Assembly: GCA_963735465.1 (NCBI GenBank)
Contig: CAVTLA010000001.1
Location: 1,984,001-2,048,000 of the forward strand
DNA: 64,000 nucleotides
DNA from: DASZHJ01 sp963735465
GTDB taxonomy: Bacteria > Pseudomonadota > Alphaproteobacteria > ATCC43930 > CGMCC-115725
Direction of reading: 5' to 3'
Shown here: one piece after another, positions 46,500 to 55,400 of the stretch
Numbering within the stretch: position 1 is the first letter of the stretch
Layout of the letters: every line of letters begins with the position of its first letter
Made by a program: the position numbers and the translations under genes
The notes under the pieces: model-generated
Seen by the model: the letters and a program-made list of their open reading frames with translations, nothing else
Told to the model about the DNA's origin: nothing
Databases searched by the model: none

Positions 46500-47246
46500 T
46501 CAGAGCTTCGAGCCGCCGTCCACCCGGATGGTATCGCCGTTGATCCAGCGGGCGTCGTCCGAGGCCAGGAACGCGATCACCGAGCCCAGGTCGTCGGGCT
46601 GGCCGAGGCGCTGGAACGCCTGCATGCCGAGCGTGTAGCGGCGGCCGTCGTCGGTCTTGGTGAAGCTCGACATGTCCGTGGCGATGACGCCGGGCGCCAC
46701 GGCGTTGACGCGGATGCCCCGGGGCCCTAGCGCCGAGGCGAAGTGCTTCACCAAGGTGTCGATGGCGCCTTTGCTCGCGGCGTAGGCCGCGATCGTGCCG
46801 ACGGTGGCGTGGGCGGCGAGCGACGAGAGGAGAATGATGCTGCCGCCGCTGCCGAGTATCGGCAGGAGCTGCTGCACCAGGAAGAACGGCGCGCGGACGT
46901 TGACGGCGAAGAGCCGGTCGAAATCCTCGACCGTCGTGTCCTCGATCGTCGCCGACTTGGAGACGCCGGCATTGGCGACGAGGATGTCCAGGCGATCGCC
47001 GACGATGTCGCGCACCCGCTTGGCGAGGACGTGGGCGCCGTCGGGCGCCGAGAGGTCGGCCGCCACCATGTCGGCGCGGCCGCCGCCGTTGCGGATCTCG
47101 GCGACGACGGCCTCGGCCTCCGCGGCGGCACTGCCGTAGTGAACGATGACGCGGGCGCCGCCCTTGGCGAGGGCGAGCGCGCTGGCGCGCCCGATGCCGC
47201 GGGAGGCGCCGGTGACGAGGGCAGTCTTGCCGGTGACGTCAGCCAT
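46500..47246 (-). CDS. Short-chain dehydrogenase/reductase
   Basis: A 248-residue classical SDR with TGASRGIGRASALAL, NAGVSKSATIE, the catalytic Ser in LLSSLAAHATVG and AAYAASKGA (YxxxK). GGARVIVHYGSAA suggests NADPH preference. The ending WINGDTIRVDGGSKL is typical of FabG-like reductases. AAGGA lies 8 bases before the ATG. It follows a second SDR by 35 bases, and the pair is divergent from a LysR regulator. Confidence 0.9.
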   Translation of the reverse strand: MADVTGKTALVTGASRGIGRASALALAKGGARVIVHYGSAAAEAEAVVAEIRNGGGRADMVAADLSAPDGAHVLAKRVRDIVGDRLDILVANAGVSKSATIEDTTVEDFDRLFAVNVRAPFFLVQQLLPILGSGGSIILLSSLAAHATVGTIAAYAASKGAIDTLVKHFASALGPRGIRVNAVAPGVIATDMSSFTKTDDGRRYTLGMQAFQRLGQPDDLGSVIAFLASDDARWINGDTIRVDGGSKL

Positions 47247-47281
47247 GGTGGGATTCCTTCTTCGAGTGTGAGAGCCGCAGC

Positions 47282-48028
47282 TCAGGTCGCGGACTTGCCG
47301 CCGTCGACGGACAGCACCTGGCCGGTGATGTAGGACGCCTTGTCGGAGGCGAAGAAGACGATGGCGTTGGCGATCTCGTCCGGCGTGCCCACGCGCTTCA
47401 GCGGCACGGTGGAAATGAGAGCCGCCTTGCGCTCGGCGCTGCCGGTGAAGCGGTCCAGCATGCCGGTCTCGGTGGGACCGGGGGCGACCGCATTGACGCG
47501 GACGCCGAACGCCGCCGCCTCGAGCGCCGCCGCCTTGGTCAGGCCTTCGACGGCGTGCTTGCTGGCGGTGTAGATCGAAGCGCCGCCCGCCGCCTTGTGC
47601 CCCATGGTCGACGAGATGTTGACGATGCTGCCGCTGCCCTGTGCCCGCATGACGCGCAGCTCGTGCTTGAGGCTCAGCACCGTCCCCACGAGATTGGCGT
47701 CGAAGGTCGCGGCGATGCTGTCGGCGCTCTGCTCCGAGACGGGACCGGGCTTGCCCTCGGTGCCGGCGCTGTTGACGGCCACGTCGAGCCGACCGAAGCG
47801 CTCGATCGTCCGGTCCACGAGACGCCGCACGTCCTCCTCGTCGCGCACGTCGGCGCGCACATACTCCGCGTCGGCCCCGAGCCCCTGCAGTTCGCGGACA
47901 AGGGCCTCGCCGGCATCGTCCCGACGGCCGGAGACCACGACCCGGTAATCCGCCCGGGCGAAGGCCAGCGCCGCCGCGCGGCCAATACCGCTGAGGGCAC
48001 CCGTAAGCAAAACGACTGGCGTGCTCAT
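47282..48028 (-). CDS. Short-chain dehydrogenase/reductase (SDR)
   Basis: A 248-residue classical SDR: LLTGALSGIGRAAALAF, DVAVNSAGTEGKPGP, catalytic NISSTMGHKAAGGASIYTASK, and the end SYITGQVLSVDGGKSAT. AAGGAG lies 7 bases upstream of the start. It is first in a two-SDR operon transcribed away from a LysR gene, so LysR control in response to the SDR substrate is likely but inferred. The substrate is unknown. Confidence 0.9.
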   Translation of the reverse strand: MSTPVVLLTGALSGIGRAAALAFARADYRVVVSGRRDDAGEALVRELQGLGADAEYVRADVRDEEDVRRLVDRTIERFGRLDVAVNSAGTEGKPGPVSEQSADSIAATFDANLVGTVLSLKHELRVMRAQGSGSIVNISSTMGHKAAGGASIYTASKHAVEGLTKAAALEAAAFGVRVNAVAPGPTETGMLDRFTGSAERKAALISTVPLKRVGTPDEIANAIVFFASDKASYITGQVLSVDGGKSAT

Positions 48029-48097
48029 TTCCCGCTCCTTTGAAATTCCGCTGACCGTTGCCGGACATCTAGGTTCCGCTGGCCGCCGGGAGTAAGA

Positions 48098-48126
48098 CTT
48101 TGTAGGCTCCGAGCCATACCTCAAAG
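48098..48126. promoter_or_regulatory. Candidate LysR operator between SDR and lysR genes
   Basis: A nested dyad: outer CTTTG (48098-48102) and CAAAG (48122-48126), inner GGCT-CCG-AGCC (48105-48115). It lies in the 114-base divergent spacer, close to the lysR start, where autoregulatory LysR sites usually sit. There is no proof of binding. Confidence 0.35.
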
Positions 48127-48142
48127 GCATGGGACGGGGACA

Positions 48143-49045
48143 ATGGAGCTGCGGCATTTGCGGTATTTCATTGCCGTTGCGGAAGAAGGCAGCCTGACGC
48201 TGGCGGCGGAGCGCCGCCTGCACACGGCGCAGCCCTCCCTCAGCCGGCAGATCCGCGACCTGGAGCTGGAGGTCGGGACGCCGCTGCTGCTCCGGCGCGC
48301 CCGGGGCATCGAGCTGACCGCCGCCGGCCGCGCCTTCCTCGATCACGCGCGCCTGGCGCTCACCCAGGTGGAGGCCGCCGGCGAAGCCGCGCGTCGGGCG
48401 GCGCAGCCCGCCAAGACCTCGTTCGTGGTGGGCTTTCTCACCGGCTTCGAACTGGCGTGGCTGCCGGAGGCCGCGCGCATTCTGCGGGACGAACTCCCCA
48501 ACATCGACGTCGTCGTCTCCAGCCAGATCTCGCCGGCCCTCGCCGCCGATCTCCTCAGGGGGAAGATCGACGTGGCCTTTCTCCGGCCGGAGAAGGAGAT
48601 GCCGGACCTGGCCTTCAAGGTGCTGACGTCAGAGCCGCTGGTTGCGGTGTTGCCGCGGACGCATCGCCTCGCGGCGCGCAAATCCATCCGCCTCGGAGAT
48701 ATGGTCGGCGAGATATATGTGGGGATCTCCGGAACCGCTCCTGTCCTCCGGGCGATCATCGACGAGCACCTGAGGAAAATCGGCGTGCCGATCACGCCGG
48801 ACCACGAGGCCGACAACCTCGCCATGGCGATCTCGCTCGTGGCCTCGACACGGGGGATCGCGCTGCTGCCGCTTTACGCCCTGGATTTCCTGCCGCCCTC
48901 CCTCACCAGCCGGCCCCTGCGGGAGAAGGCCCCGACCATCGACCTCGTCCTGGGCTGGCACCGGGCCAATACCTCGCCGCTCCTGAAGCTGTTCCTGTCC
49001 CGGGCGGACGATCTGATCGCGCGGGTTTCCCGGAAGCCCCACTGA
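48143..49045 (+). CDS. LysR family transcriptional regulator
   Basis: A 300-residue LTTR. The N-terminal winged helix-turn-helix is plain (LRHLRYFIAVAEEGSLTLAA, AQPSLSRQIRDLELEVG, LLLRRARGIELTAAG), followed by a periplasmic-binding-protein-like effector domain from about residue 90. It is divergent from two SDR genes and probably controls them and itself. The effector is unknown. Confidence 0.93.
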   Translation: MELRHLRYFIAVAEEGSLTLAAERRLHTAQPSLSRQIRDLELEVGTPLLLRRARGIELTAAGRAFLDHARLALTQVEAAGEAARRAAQPAKTSFVVGFLTGFELAWLPEAARILRDELPNIDVVVSSQISPALAADLLRGKIDVAFLRPEKEMPDLAFKVLTSEPLVAVLPRTHRLAARKSIRLGDMVGEIYVGISGTAPVLRAIIDEHLRKIGVPITPDHEADNLAMAISLVASTRGIALLPLYALDFLPPSLTSRPLREKAPTIDLVLGWHRANTSPLLKLFLSRADDLIARVSRKPH

Positions 49046-49123
49046 GGCTTACCGCCCGACCCGCTCCTGCGACCCTTCCCCTATCGCATTGCACCATCGC
49101 CTCGTGCTATCACCCGCGCCGCC

Positions 49124-50998
49124 ATGCTCACCATCACCGACATCACCTACCGGATCGGCGGCCGCACCTTGCTCGACGAGGCCTCGGCGCAGATCAATGG
49201 CGGGTGGAAAGTGGGGCTGGTGGGGCGCAACGGGACCGGCAAATCCACCCTCCTGGACTTGATCCGCGGCGAGCTGCAGCTCGACGGCGGCGACATCCAG
49301 CTGCAGAACAACGTGCGCCTGGGCTTCGTCTCCCAGGAGGCGCCGGGCGGGCCGACGACGCCGCTGGAGGCGGTGCTCGCCGCCGACGTGGAGCGCGCCA
49401 GTCTCCTGGCGGAGGCGGAGACCAGCGAGGATCCCCACCGCATCGGCGAGATCCAGTCGCGCCTGGTCGAGATCGACGCGCATTCGGCGCCGGCGCGGGC
49501 GGGCACCATCCTGCATGGGTTGGGATTCGACGCGACGATGCAGGCGACGGCGCTCAGCGAATTCTCCGGCGGCTGGCGCATGCGCGTGGCGCTGGCATCC
49601 GCGCTCTTCGCCGAGCCCGACCTGCTGCTCCTGGACGAGCCCACCAATCATTTGGATCTGGAAGCCTCGCTCTGGCTCGAGGCATTCCTCGGGCGCTATC
49701 GCCGCACGGTCATCCTGGTGAGCCACGACCGCAACTTCCTCGATTCCGTCGTCGATCACATCCTGGCGCTCGCCGACAAGAAGCTCACGATCTACAACGG
49801 CGGCTACACTGCCTATCTGCGCCAGCGCGCCGAGACGATCCAGCGCAGCCGGGCGCTGGCCGACCGTCAGGACGCCCAGCGCAAGCACCTGCAGGCCTTC
49901 GTCGACCGCTTCCGCGCCAAGGCCTCGAAGGCGCGCCAGGCCCAGAGCCGCGTCAAGGCGCTGGAGAAGCTGGTGCCGGTTTCGATCGCGACCGAGGAGG
50001 CGCCGCCGCGCTTCGATTTCCCCTCGCCCGGCGAGCTGCGCCCGCCCCTCCTCACCCTCGACAACGCGGCCGTCGGCTACACCGAGGGGAAGCCCATATT
50101 GCGGCATCTCAACCTGCGCCTCGATCCCGACGATCGCGTGGCGCTGCTCGGCGCCAACGGCAACGGCAAGTCGACGCTGGCGAAACTTCTGGGCGGGCGG
50201 CTGCAGGCGATGTCCGGCCACGCCATCCGCGCGCCGCGGCTTTCCTACGGCTTCTTCGCCCAGCACCAGATCGAGGAGCTGACGCCGGGCGCGACGCCCT
50301 TCGATCATCTGGCGGAGCTGATGCCGAAGTCGGGCGCGGAAGCGGTGCGCGCGCGCCTCGCCCGCTTCGGCCTCGGCGTCGACAAGGTGTTCGTCAAGGC
50401 CGAGGATCTCTCCGGCGGCGAGAAGGCGCGGCTCACGCTCTGCCTCGCGACCCACGACGCGCCGCATCTCCTGATCCTGGACGAGCCCACCAACCATCTC
50501 GACATCCAGGCGCGCGAGGCGCTGGCAGAGGCGCTCAACGATTTTCCCGGCGCCGTCGTGCTGATCAGCCACGACTGGCATTTGGTGGAGCTGGTGGCGG
50601 ATCGCCTGTGGCTGGTCGCCGACGGCACCGCCAAGCCCTTCGAGGGCGATCTCGAGGAATACCGGAAGTTGCTGCTGTCCAAGGGCAAGAGCAACGGAAG
50701 CGGCAACGGCGATGCCCGCGATGCCGCCACGCGCCGCAAAGACCGCAAGGCGGCGGCGAAGCAGCGGCGCGAGATCGAGCCGCTGCGGCGCCGCGTGCGC
50801 GAGACCGAGGCGCGCATGGCGACGCTCACCAAGGACGTCACAGCGCTGGAGACGCAGCTGGCGACGCCCGCCACCTACGGCGCACACAACCCCGAGCTCA
50901 CGGAGCTGCTGCGCCGCCAGGCGGAGCTGCGCGCGGCGCTCGCCGCCGCCGAAGTCGACTGGCTCGCCGCCTCCGAGGCACTGGAAGCCGCGGGCTAG
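49124..50998 (+). CDS. ABC-F family ATPase (Uup/YheS-like)
   Basis: A 624-residue soluble protein with two ABC domains and no membrane segments. Walker A motifs are GRNGTGKST and GANGNGKST, signatures LSEFSGGWRMR and DLSGGEKAR, and both Walker B segments end LLLLDEPTNHLD / LLILDEPTNHLD. The inter-domain linker (about residues 225-290) is the P-site-tRNA interaction motif region. A C-terminal coiled coil (RREIEPLRRRVRETEARM) resembles Uup. ABC-F proteins act on the ribosome, modulating stalled or unusual translation; antibiotic resistance is not implied. Confidence 0.92.
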   Translation: MLTITDITYRIGGRTLLDEASAQINGGWKVGLVGRNGTGKSTLLDLIRGELQLDGGDIQLQNNVRLGFVSQEAPGGPTTPLEAVLAADVERASLLAEAETSEDPHRIGEIQSRLVEIDAHSAPARAGTILHGLGFDATMQATALSEFSGGWRMRVALASALFAEPDLLLLDEPTNHLDLEASLWLEAFLGRYRRTVILVSHDRNFLDSVVDHILALADKKLTIYNGGYTAYLRQRAETIQRSRALADRQDAQRKHLQAFVDRFRAKASKARQAQSRVKALEKLVPVSIATEEAPPRFDFPSPGELRPPLLTLDNAAVGYTEGKPILRHLNLRLDPDDRVALLGANGNGKSTLAKLLGGRLQAMSGHAIRAPRLSYGFFAQHQIEELTPGATPFDHLAELMPKSGAEAVRARLARFGLGVDKVFVKAEDLSGGEKARLTLCLATHDAPHLLILDEPTNHLDIQAREALAEALNDFPGAVVLISHDWHLVELVADRLWLVADGTAKPFEGDLEEYRKLLLSKGKSNGSGNGDARDAATRRKDRKAAAKQRREIEPLRRRVRETEARMATLTKDVTALETQLATPATYGAHNPELTELLRRQAELRAALAAAEVDWLAASEALEAAG

Positions 50999-51233
50999 CC
51001 CGCCTTCATCGGCGCCACCGCCGCGCCGATTGTGTCCTGAGCCGCCTTCTTCTTGACTGATTTGCGCCCTGTGAGGGAACCCATCTAGCTCACATAAGGG
51101 AGCACCTACCCCTCCCTTGTAGGGATGTGCAAAGCGGGTAGAAGTTTTGCCGATTTGGTGATTACCCCCGCAAGCCCCCGAAATTCCACGAGTCGTGCCC
51201 CATCAAGGGGTTCACGGTCTGGTTACCGGATGC

Positions 51234-51248
51234 TTAAAGGTGGGTTAA
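51234..51248 (+). promoter_or_regulatory. CtrA-type binding site TTAA-N7-TTAA
   Basis: TTAA (51234-51237), seven bases AGGTGGG, then TTAA (51245-51248), followed by TAC. It matches the CtrA cell-cycle regulator consensus of alphaproteobacteria (TTAA-N7-TTAA[C]). It lies 50 bases upstream of the DUF2336 gene, inside a 299-base gene-free region (50999-51297) in which I see no other gene. Confidence 0.55.
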
Positions 51249-51297
51249 TACAACTCGGCGACACTAGAGACACGGGGGAACGAGCACGAAGAAACTG

Positions 51298-51960
51298 ATG
51301 ATGAAGAGGTTCGCTATGGTGCCGGTGACACGCTCTCGACCTGAGGCCGCTCCAGAGACCCCGATGACGGGCCTCGACGATCCCTCGTGGATCCGCCGCG
51401 CCATGTTGCTGGAGCAGATAGCCGAGCGCTACGCCAGCGGCATTCCGAACCCGCCCCAGCGCCGCACCACCGAGGACCTCTTCCGGATCGCCATCTACGA
51501 CGGCGAGCCCCTGGTGCGCAGCGTGCTGGCCGACAGCCTGAAGCGCATGATGCATGCGCCGCGCGACATCGTGCTGGCGCTCGCCCACGACGAATCCCAG
51601 GTGGCGCGGCCGATCCTGCAGTCCTCGCCGATCCTGAACGACGACGATCTCGTGCGCGTGGCGCGCGAGCGCTCGCGCGCCCACCGCCTGGCGATCGCCG
51701 AGCGGGAGAATCTGTCGCCCAAGGTTTCCGACGCGCTCTACCACGGGCAGGACCCGATCGTGGTGCGCCGCCTGCTGGCCAACGACGGCGCCGCGCTCGC
51801 CGAGGGCCTGCTGCACGCGATCCTGGATGCGATGGCGGAGGCGCCGGGGATCGTCGACACGATGGCGCACCGCCGCCTGCTGCCGGTGAGCGTGATCGAC
51901 CGCCTCACCCACTACGGCACGATCGAGTTCCGCCGCCGCCCCGCCCAGCGCCGGGCGTAA
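51298..51960 (+). CDS. DUF2336 domain protein (short form)
   Basis: A 220-residue helical protein with features of the alphaproteobacterial DUF2336 family: LAHDESQVARPILQSSPILNDDDL and HRLAIAERENLSPKVSDAL, then DPIVVRRLLAND. The repeats look HEAT/armadillo-like. Many family members are longer (about 350 aa); this one ends after VIDRLTHYGTIEFRRR, so it is a short variant. Function is not established. A CtrA-like box upstream suggests cell-cycle or motility-linked expression. The start may be 51298, 51301 or 51316 (AAGAGG precedes the last). Confidence 0.8.
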   Translation: MMKRFAMVPVTRSRPEAAPETPMTGLDDPSWIRRAMLLEQIAERYASGIPNPPQRRTTEDLFRIAIYDGEPLVRSVLADSLKRMMHAPRDIVLALAHDESQVARPILQSSPILNDDDLVRVARERSRAHRLAIAERENLSPKVSDALYHGQDPIVVRRLLANDGAALAEGLLHAILDAMAEAPGIVDTMAHRRLLPVSVIDRLTHYGTIEFRRRPAQRRA

Positions 51961-51992
51961 GCGGCCGGCGGGCACGCCGCGCGCGTCCGCGG

Positions 51993-52445
51993 CTAGTGAA
52001 CGAAGATCGCCCAGAGCCCGACGAGCACTCCCGCGGTGAACAGCACGACACCGGTGATCGACCAGCACCGGCGTCGGCCGATGATGTCCTCGCGGGCGCG
52101 GGCGACGCCCGCGATGTTGTCGATGGCGATCGTCGTCTTCCCCGGGAAATAGCCCATCGAGAAGGCCAGGGTTGCCAGCAGGAACAGCACTGCCGGCGCG
52201 GCCCAGAGGAGGTAGCGCTCCGGGGCAAGGGCGACGCTGTCGGCGACGCCGAGCTTCAGCACGGCGATATAGGTGGGGATCGCGCCGGACGCGACGCCGA
52301 TCATGTATTTGCAATACTCGCGGCCGACATCGATGGAATCCACAATAAGTTTCTTGCCGGCTTCCAGCATCGCCTTGTCGGATTCCGTCAGGACGCCGAC
52401 CGCCACGACCTCCACCTGCCCTCGCTGATGATTCCCAACGGTCAT
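51993..52445 (-). CDS. Uncharacterised membrane protein, two to three helices
   Basis: A 150-residue protein. The first ~45 residues are hydrophilic (TESDKAMLEAGKKLIVDSID). Hydrophobic segments follow: YMIGVASGAIPTYIAVLKLG, LLWAAPAVLFLLATLAFSMG and WSITGVVLFTAGVLVGLWAI. I do not recognise the family. It starts 4 bases after the stop of the small Cys-containing gene, so the two are one operon, both absent from any pathway I can name. Confidence 0.7.
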   Translation of the reverse strand: MTVGNHQRGQVEVVAVGVLTESDKAMLEAGKKLIVDSIDVGREYCKYMIGVASGAIPTYIAVLKLGVADSVALAPERYLLWAAPAVLFLLATLAFSMGYFPGKTTIAIDNIAGVARAREDIIGRRRCWSITGVVLFTAGVLVGLWAIFVH

Positions 52446-52449
52446 CCGC

Positions 52450-52716
52450 CTACTCCGTCTTCCGGGGAGGCGTGAGCAAGCTGAGCGTCACCTCCGTGAT
52501 GAGGAAGTTTCCGGCGGGCGCCAAGGCCAGGGTGATGGCAAAACCGTTCTTATCCGTCGGACTGTTTGGGCAGACCGCCGCGACACGAAATTCCTGTTTC
52601 CGATCCGGGTCGGGCGCAACCAGGGCCACGATGGGGATGCGCACGACCGCCAAGCGGTATTCGTGCTCGTAGGTGCATAGCGGACATTTCGCGATCTTGA
52701 ACTTGTCGTCGGCCAT
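52450..52716 (-). CDS. Uncharacterised small protein with CPLC motif
   Basis: An 88-residue protein with one CPLC pair near the N-terminus (FKIAKCPLCTYEHEYRL) and a third Cys in AAVCPNSPTD. It could bind a metal through these Cys, but a full four-ligand zinc ribbon is not visible. The rest is beta-rich (GFAITLALAPAGNFLITEVTLSLL). No signal peptide or membrane helix. Coding bias matches the neighbours and it is followed at once by the membrane protein gene. Function unknown. Confidence 0.68.
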   Translation of the reverse strand: MADDKFKIAKCPLCTYEHEYRLAVVRIPIVALVAPDPDRKQEFRVAAVCPNSPTDKNGFAITLALAPAGNFLITEVTLSLLTPPRKTE

Positions 52717-52764
52717 AGAGCGACCTCCCCGTGACGACGGCCCGCCCGGTTTCCGGCGGAAGCT

Positions 52765-53541
52765 TCAGGCTCCCCTGAACTTCTGCGCCAGCGCGTCGAC
52801 CTGACGGGCGAAGAGCGCCACGTCGGTGCCGACGGCGACGAAGACGAAGCCGGCTCCCAGCACCTTGCGCGTCTCGTCCTCGCGCAGGCTGAGGAAGCCC
52901 GGCGCCTTGCCGGCGGCCTTGATGCGCTTGCCCGCCTCGATGATCGCCGTCTGCACGTCCGGGTGCTGGGTATTGCCGATATGGCCCATGTCGGCGGCGA
53001 GATCGGCGGGGCCGATGAAGATGCCGTCGAGGCCCTCGATCTTCGCCATCGCCTCGATCTCGCCCACGGCCTTCCGGGTCTCGGTCTGCACCAGGACGCA
53101 GATGTCCTCCTCGACGCGCTTGGCATAGTCGGGCACGCGGGCGTAGCGGTTGGCGCGGGTGGTGCCGGCGAAGCCGCGGATACCCTTGGGTGGATAGCGG
53201 GTCGAGGAGACCGCGCGGCGCGCCTCTTCCACCGACTGCACGAAGGGGAAAAGGAAACTGCGCACGCCCTGGTCCATCAGGCGCTTCACGGTCACCGGAT
53301 CGTTCCAGGGCACGCGCACGACAGGCTCCGCGGTGCCGCCTTCCATGGCGCGGAGATGGTTCACGACATCCGGCAGCTCGTTGGGGGAATGCTCCATGTC
53401 GATGAGGAGCCAGTCGAAACCGGCGCCGGCGCAGACCTCGGCCACCGTGGGGCTGGCGAAGTTGAGCCAGAAACCGATCTGGGGCGTGCCGGCGGCAAGC
53501 CCTTGCTTGAAGCGGTTGGGCGGGAGCGTGGCGGCCATCAA
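52765..53541 (-). CDS. HpcH/HpaI family class II aldolase
   Basis: A 258-residue metal-dependent pyruvate-type aldolase. Motifs: LLIDMEHSPNE (catalytic His), VRVPWNDP (Arg), CVLVQTETRKAVGEIE (metal Glu) and IFIGPADLAADMG (metal Asp). Such enzymes split 2-keto-3-deoxy acids into pyruvate and an aldehyde. The gene starts within the stop of the upstream IlvD/Edd dehydratase (4-base overlap), so it probably cleaves that enzyme's 2-keto-3-deoxy product. Confidence 0.92.
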   Translation of the reverse strand: MMAATLPPNRFKQGLAAGTPQIGFWLNFASPTVAEVCAGAGFDWLLIDMEHSPNELPDVVNHLRAMEGGTAEPVVRVPWNDPVTVKRLMDQGVRSFLFPFVQSVEEARRAVSSTRYPPKGIRGFAGTTRANRYARVPDYAKRVEEDICVLVQTETRKAVGEIEAMAKIEGLDGIFIGPADLAADMGHIGNTQHPDVQTAIIEAGKRIKAAGKAPGFLSLREDETRKVLGAGFVFVAVGTDVALFARQVDALAQKFRGA

Positions 53542-55271
53542 TGAATCTCCGGCTCGGGCACCGGCGCGGTGCCGGCAAGGAAGTCGAAATCGCAGCCCTC
53601 ATGGGCCTGGCTGATGTGCTGGCTGAAGAGCATGCCGTAGCCGCGGGGATATTGCGCCTTGGGCGGGACCCACTGGGCGCGCCGGCGGGCGAGCTCGTCG
53701 TCCGAGACCGCGAGGTTGAGGCGGCGGCCGGGGACGTCGAGCTCGATGATGTCGCCGCTCTTCACCAGGGCCAGGGGACCGCCGACGAAAGCCTCCGGCG
53801 AGATGTGCAGCACGCAGGCGCCATAGCTGGTGCCGCTCATCCGGGCATCCGAGAGACGCACCATGTCGCGCACGCCCTGGGCCAGGATCTTCTTCGGGAT
53901 CGGGAGCTGGCCCCATTCCGGCATGCCCGGGCCGCCCTGAGGGCCGCCGTTCTGCAGCACCAGCACGGAGTCCGCGGTCACGTCGAGGTTGGGATCGTCG
54001 ATGCGCGCGGCCATGTCGTTGTAGTCGCGGAACACCACGGCGGGACCGCGATGCTTCTGGAGGCGGGCCTCCATCGCCGGCGGCTTGATGACGGCGCCGT
54101 CGGGCGCCAGGTTGCCGCGCAGCACCGCGAGGCCGCCGCCGCTCTGCATCGGATTGTTCGCGGTGCGGATGACGTCCTCGTTGTAGATCTCGCCCCGGGC
54201 GATGTTGTCGCCGAGAGTCTTGCCGTTGGCGGTCAAGCAGGCCGTGTCGAGGCCGGTGCCGAGCTGGCGGAGGAGCGCGCGCAGGCCGCCCGCATAGAAG
54301 AAATCCTCCATCAGGTATTTGCCGGAGGGACGGATGTTGGCGAGGACGGGCGTGCGGCGGGCGATCTCGTCGAAGCGATCGAGGCTGAGCTTGATGCCGG
54401 CGCGGCCGGCCATGGCGACCAGATGGATGACGCCATTGGTGGAGCCGCTCAGCGCCATCAAGGTCGCGATGCCGTTGTCGAGGGCTGATGGCGTCAGGAT
54501 GTCGCGCGGCTTCAGGTCTTCCCACACCATCTCGACGATGCGCCGGCCGCTGGCCGAGGCCATGCGGGCATGGCCGGAATCCGCGGCGGGGATCGACGAG
54601 GCGCCCGGCAGGGTGAGGCCGAGCGCTTCCGTCACCGCCGCCATGGTGGAGGCGGTGCCCATGGTCATGCAGGTGCCGAAGGAGCGGGCGATGCCGTCCT
54701 CGATCTCGGTCCAGTCCTCCTGGTCGATGTTGCCGGCGCGGAGCTCGGCCCAGTATTTCCAGGTGTCGCTGCCGGATCCGAGCGGCTGGTTGTGCCAGTT
54801 GCCGCGCAGCATCGGCCCCGCCGGCACGAAGATCGCCGGCAGGTTCATGCTGAGGGCGCCCATGAGAAGCGCCGGCACGGTCTTGTCGCAGCCGCCCAGC
54901 AGCACCACGCCGTCGATGGGATTGGCGCGCAGCAGCTCCTCCGTCTCCATGGCGAGGAGATTGCGGTAGAGCATGGTGGAGGGCTTCATGAAGGGCTCGC
55001 CCAGCGAGATCGCCGGCATCTCCACCGGGAATCCCCCCGCCTGCCAGATGCCCCGCTTCACCTCCGCCGCCCGCTCGCGGAAATGAAAATGGCAGGGATT
55101 CATCTCGCTCCAGGTGTTGAGGATCGCGACGACCGGCTTGCCGGCGTAATCCTCCGACGAGAACCCCATCTGCTTGGTGCGGGAGCGGTGGCCGAAGGAG
55201 CGCAGATCCTTGGCGCCATACCAGCGGGCGCTGCGCAAATCCTCATAAGTCTTGCGGCGGGGCGTAGTCAC
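53538..55271 (-). CDS. IlvD/Edd family dehydratase, L-arabonate/pentonate-type
   Basis: A 577-residue Fe-S dehydratase. Cluster-binding cysteines occur in SEMNPCHFHFRERA, LLGGCDKTVPALLMG and RSFGTCMTMGTASTMAAV. The N-terminus RSARWYGAKDLRSFGHRSR is typical of the sugar-acid dehydratases (L-arabonate, D-xylonate, D-fuconate) rather than IlvD or Edd proper. The product, a 2-keto-3-deoxypentonate, would go to the HpaI-type aldolase encoded 4 bases into its stop. The exact sugar acid is not resolved. Confidence 0.92.
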   Translation of the reverse strand: MTTPRRKTYEDLRSARWYGAKDLRSFGHRSRTKQMGFSSEDYAGKPVVAILNTWSEMNPCHFHFRERAAEVKRGIWQAGGFPVEMPAISLGEPFMKPSTMLYRNLLAMETEELLRANPIDGVVLLGGCDKTVPALLMGALSMNLPAIFVPAGPMLRGNWHNQPLGSGSDTWKYWAELRAGNIDQEDWTEIEDGIARSFGTCMTMGTASTMAAVTEALGLTLPGASSIPAADSGHARMASASGRRIVEMVWEDLKPRDILTPSALDNGIATLMALSGSTNGVIHLVAMAGRAGIKLSLDRFDEIARRTPVLANIRPSGKYLMEDFFYAGGLRALLRQLGTGLDTACLTANGKTLGDNIARGEIYNEDVIRTANNPMQSGGGLAVLRGNLAPDGAVIKPPAMEARLQKHRGPAVVFRDYNDMAARIDDPNLDVTADSVLVLQNGGPQGGPGMPEWGQLPIPKKILAQGVRDMVRLSDARMSGTSYGACVLHISPEAFVGGPLALVKSGDIIELDVPGRRLNLAVSDDELARRRAQWVPPKAQYPRGYGMLFSQHISQAHEGCDFDFLAGTAPVPEPEIH

Positions 55272-55362
55272 GGCCGGCAGTCCTCCCTGTGCAAAGCCGG
55301 GGGAGTGAAGCGGCTGGCCCCTGACCTGTCAATGCCGCCGGGCCCATGCGTTCGGGCCCCGA

Positions 55363-55391
55363 TTGACCGGCGCCGGCTCGGCGGCTATGGT
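55363..55391 (+). promoter_or_regulatory. Candidate sigma-70 promoter for leuA leader
   Basis: TTGACC (55363-55368), a 17-base spacer, then TATGGT (55386-55391). The expected transcript start falls at about 55397-55401, at or just before the ATG of the leader ORF. It is upstream of leuA and downstream of the divergent dehydratase start. Confidence 0.5.
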
Positions 55392-55400
55392 CGGCCCGTC

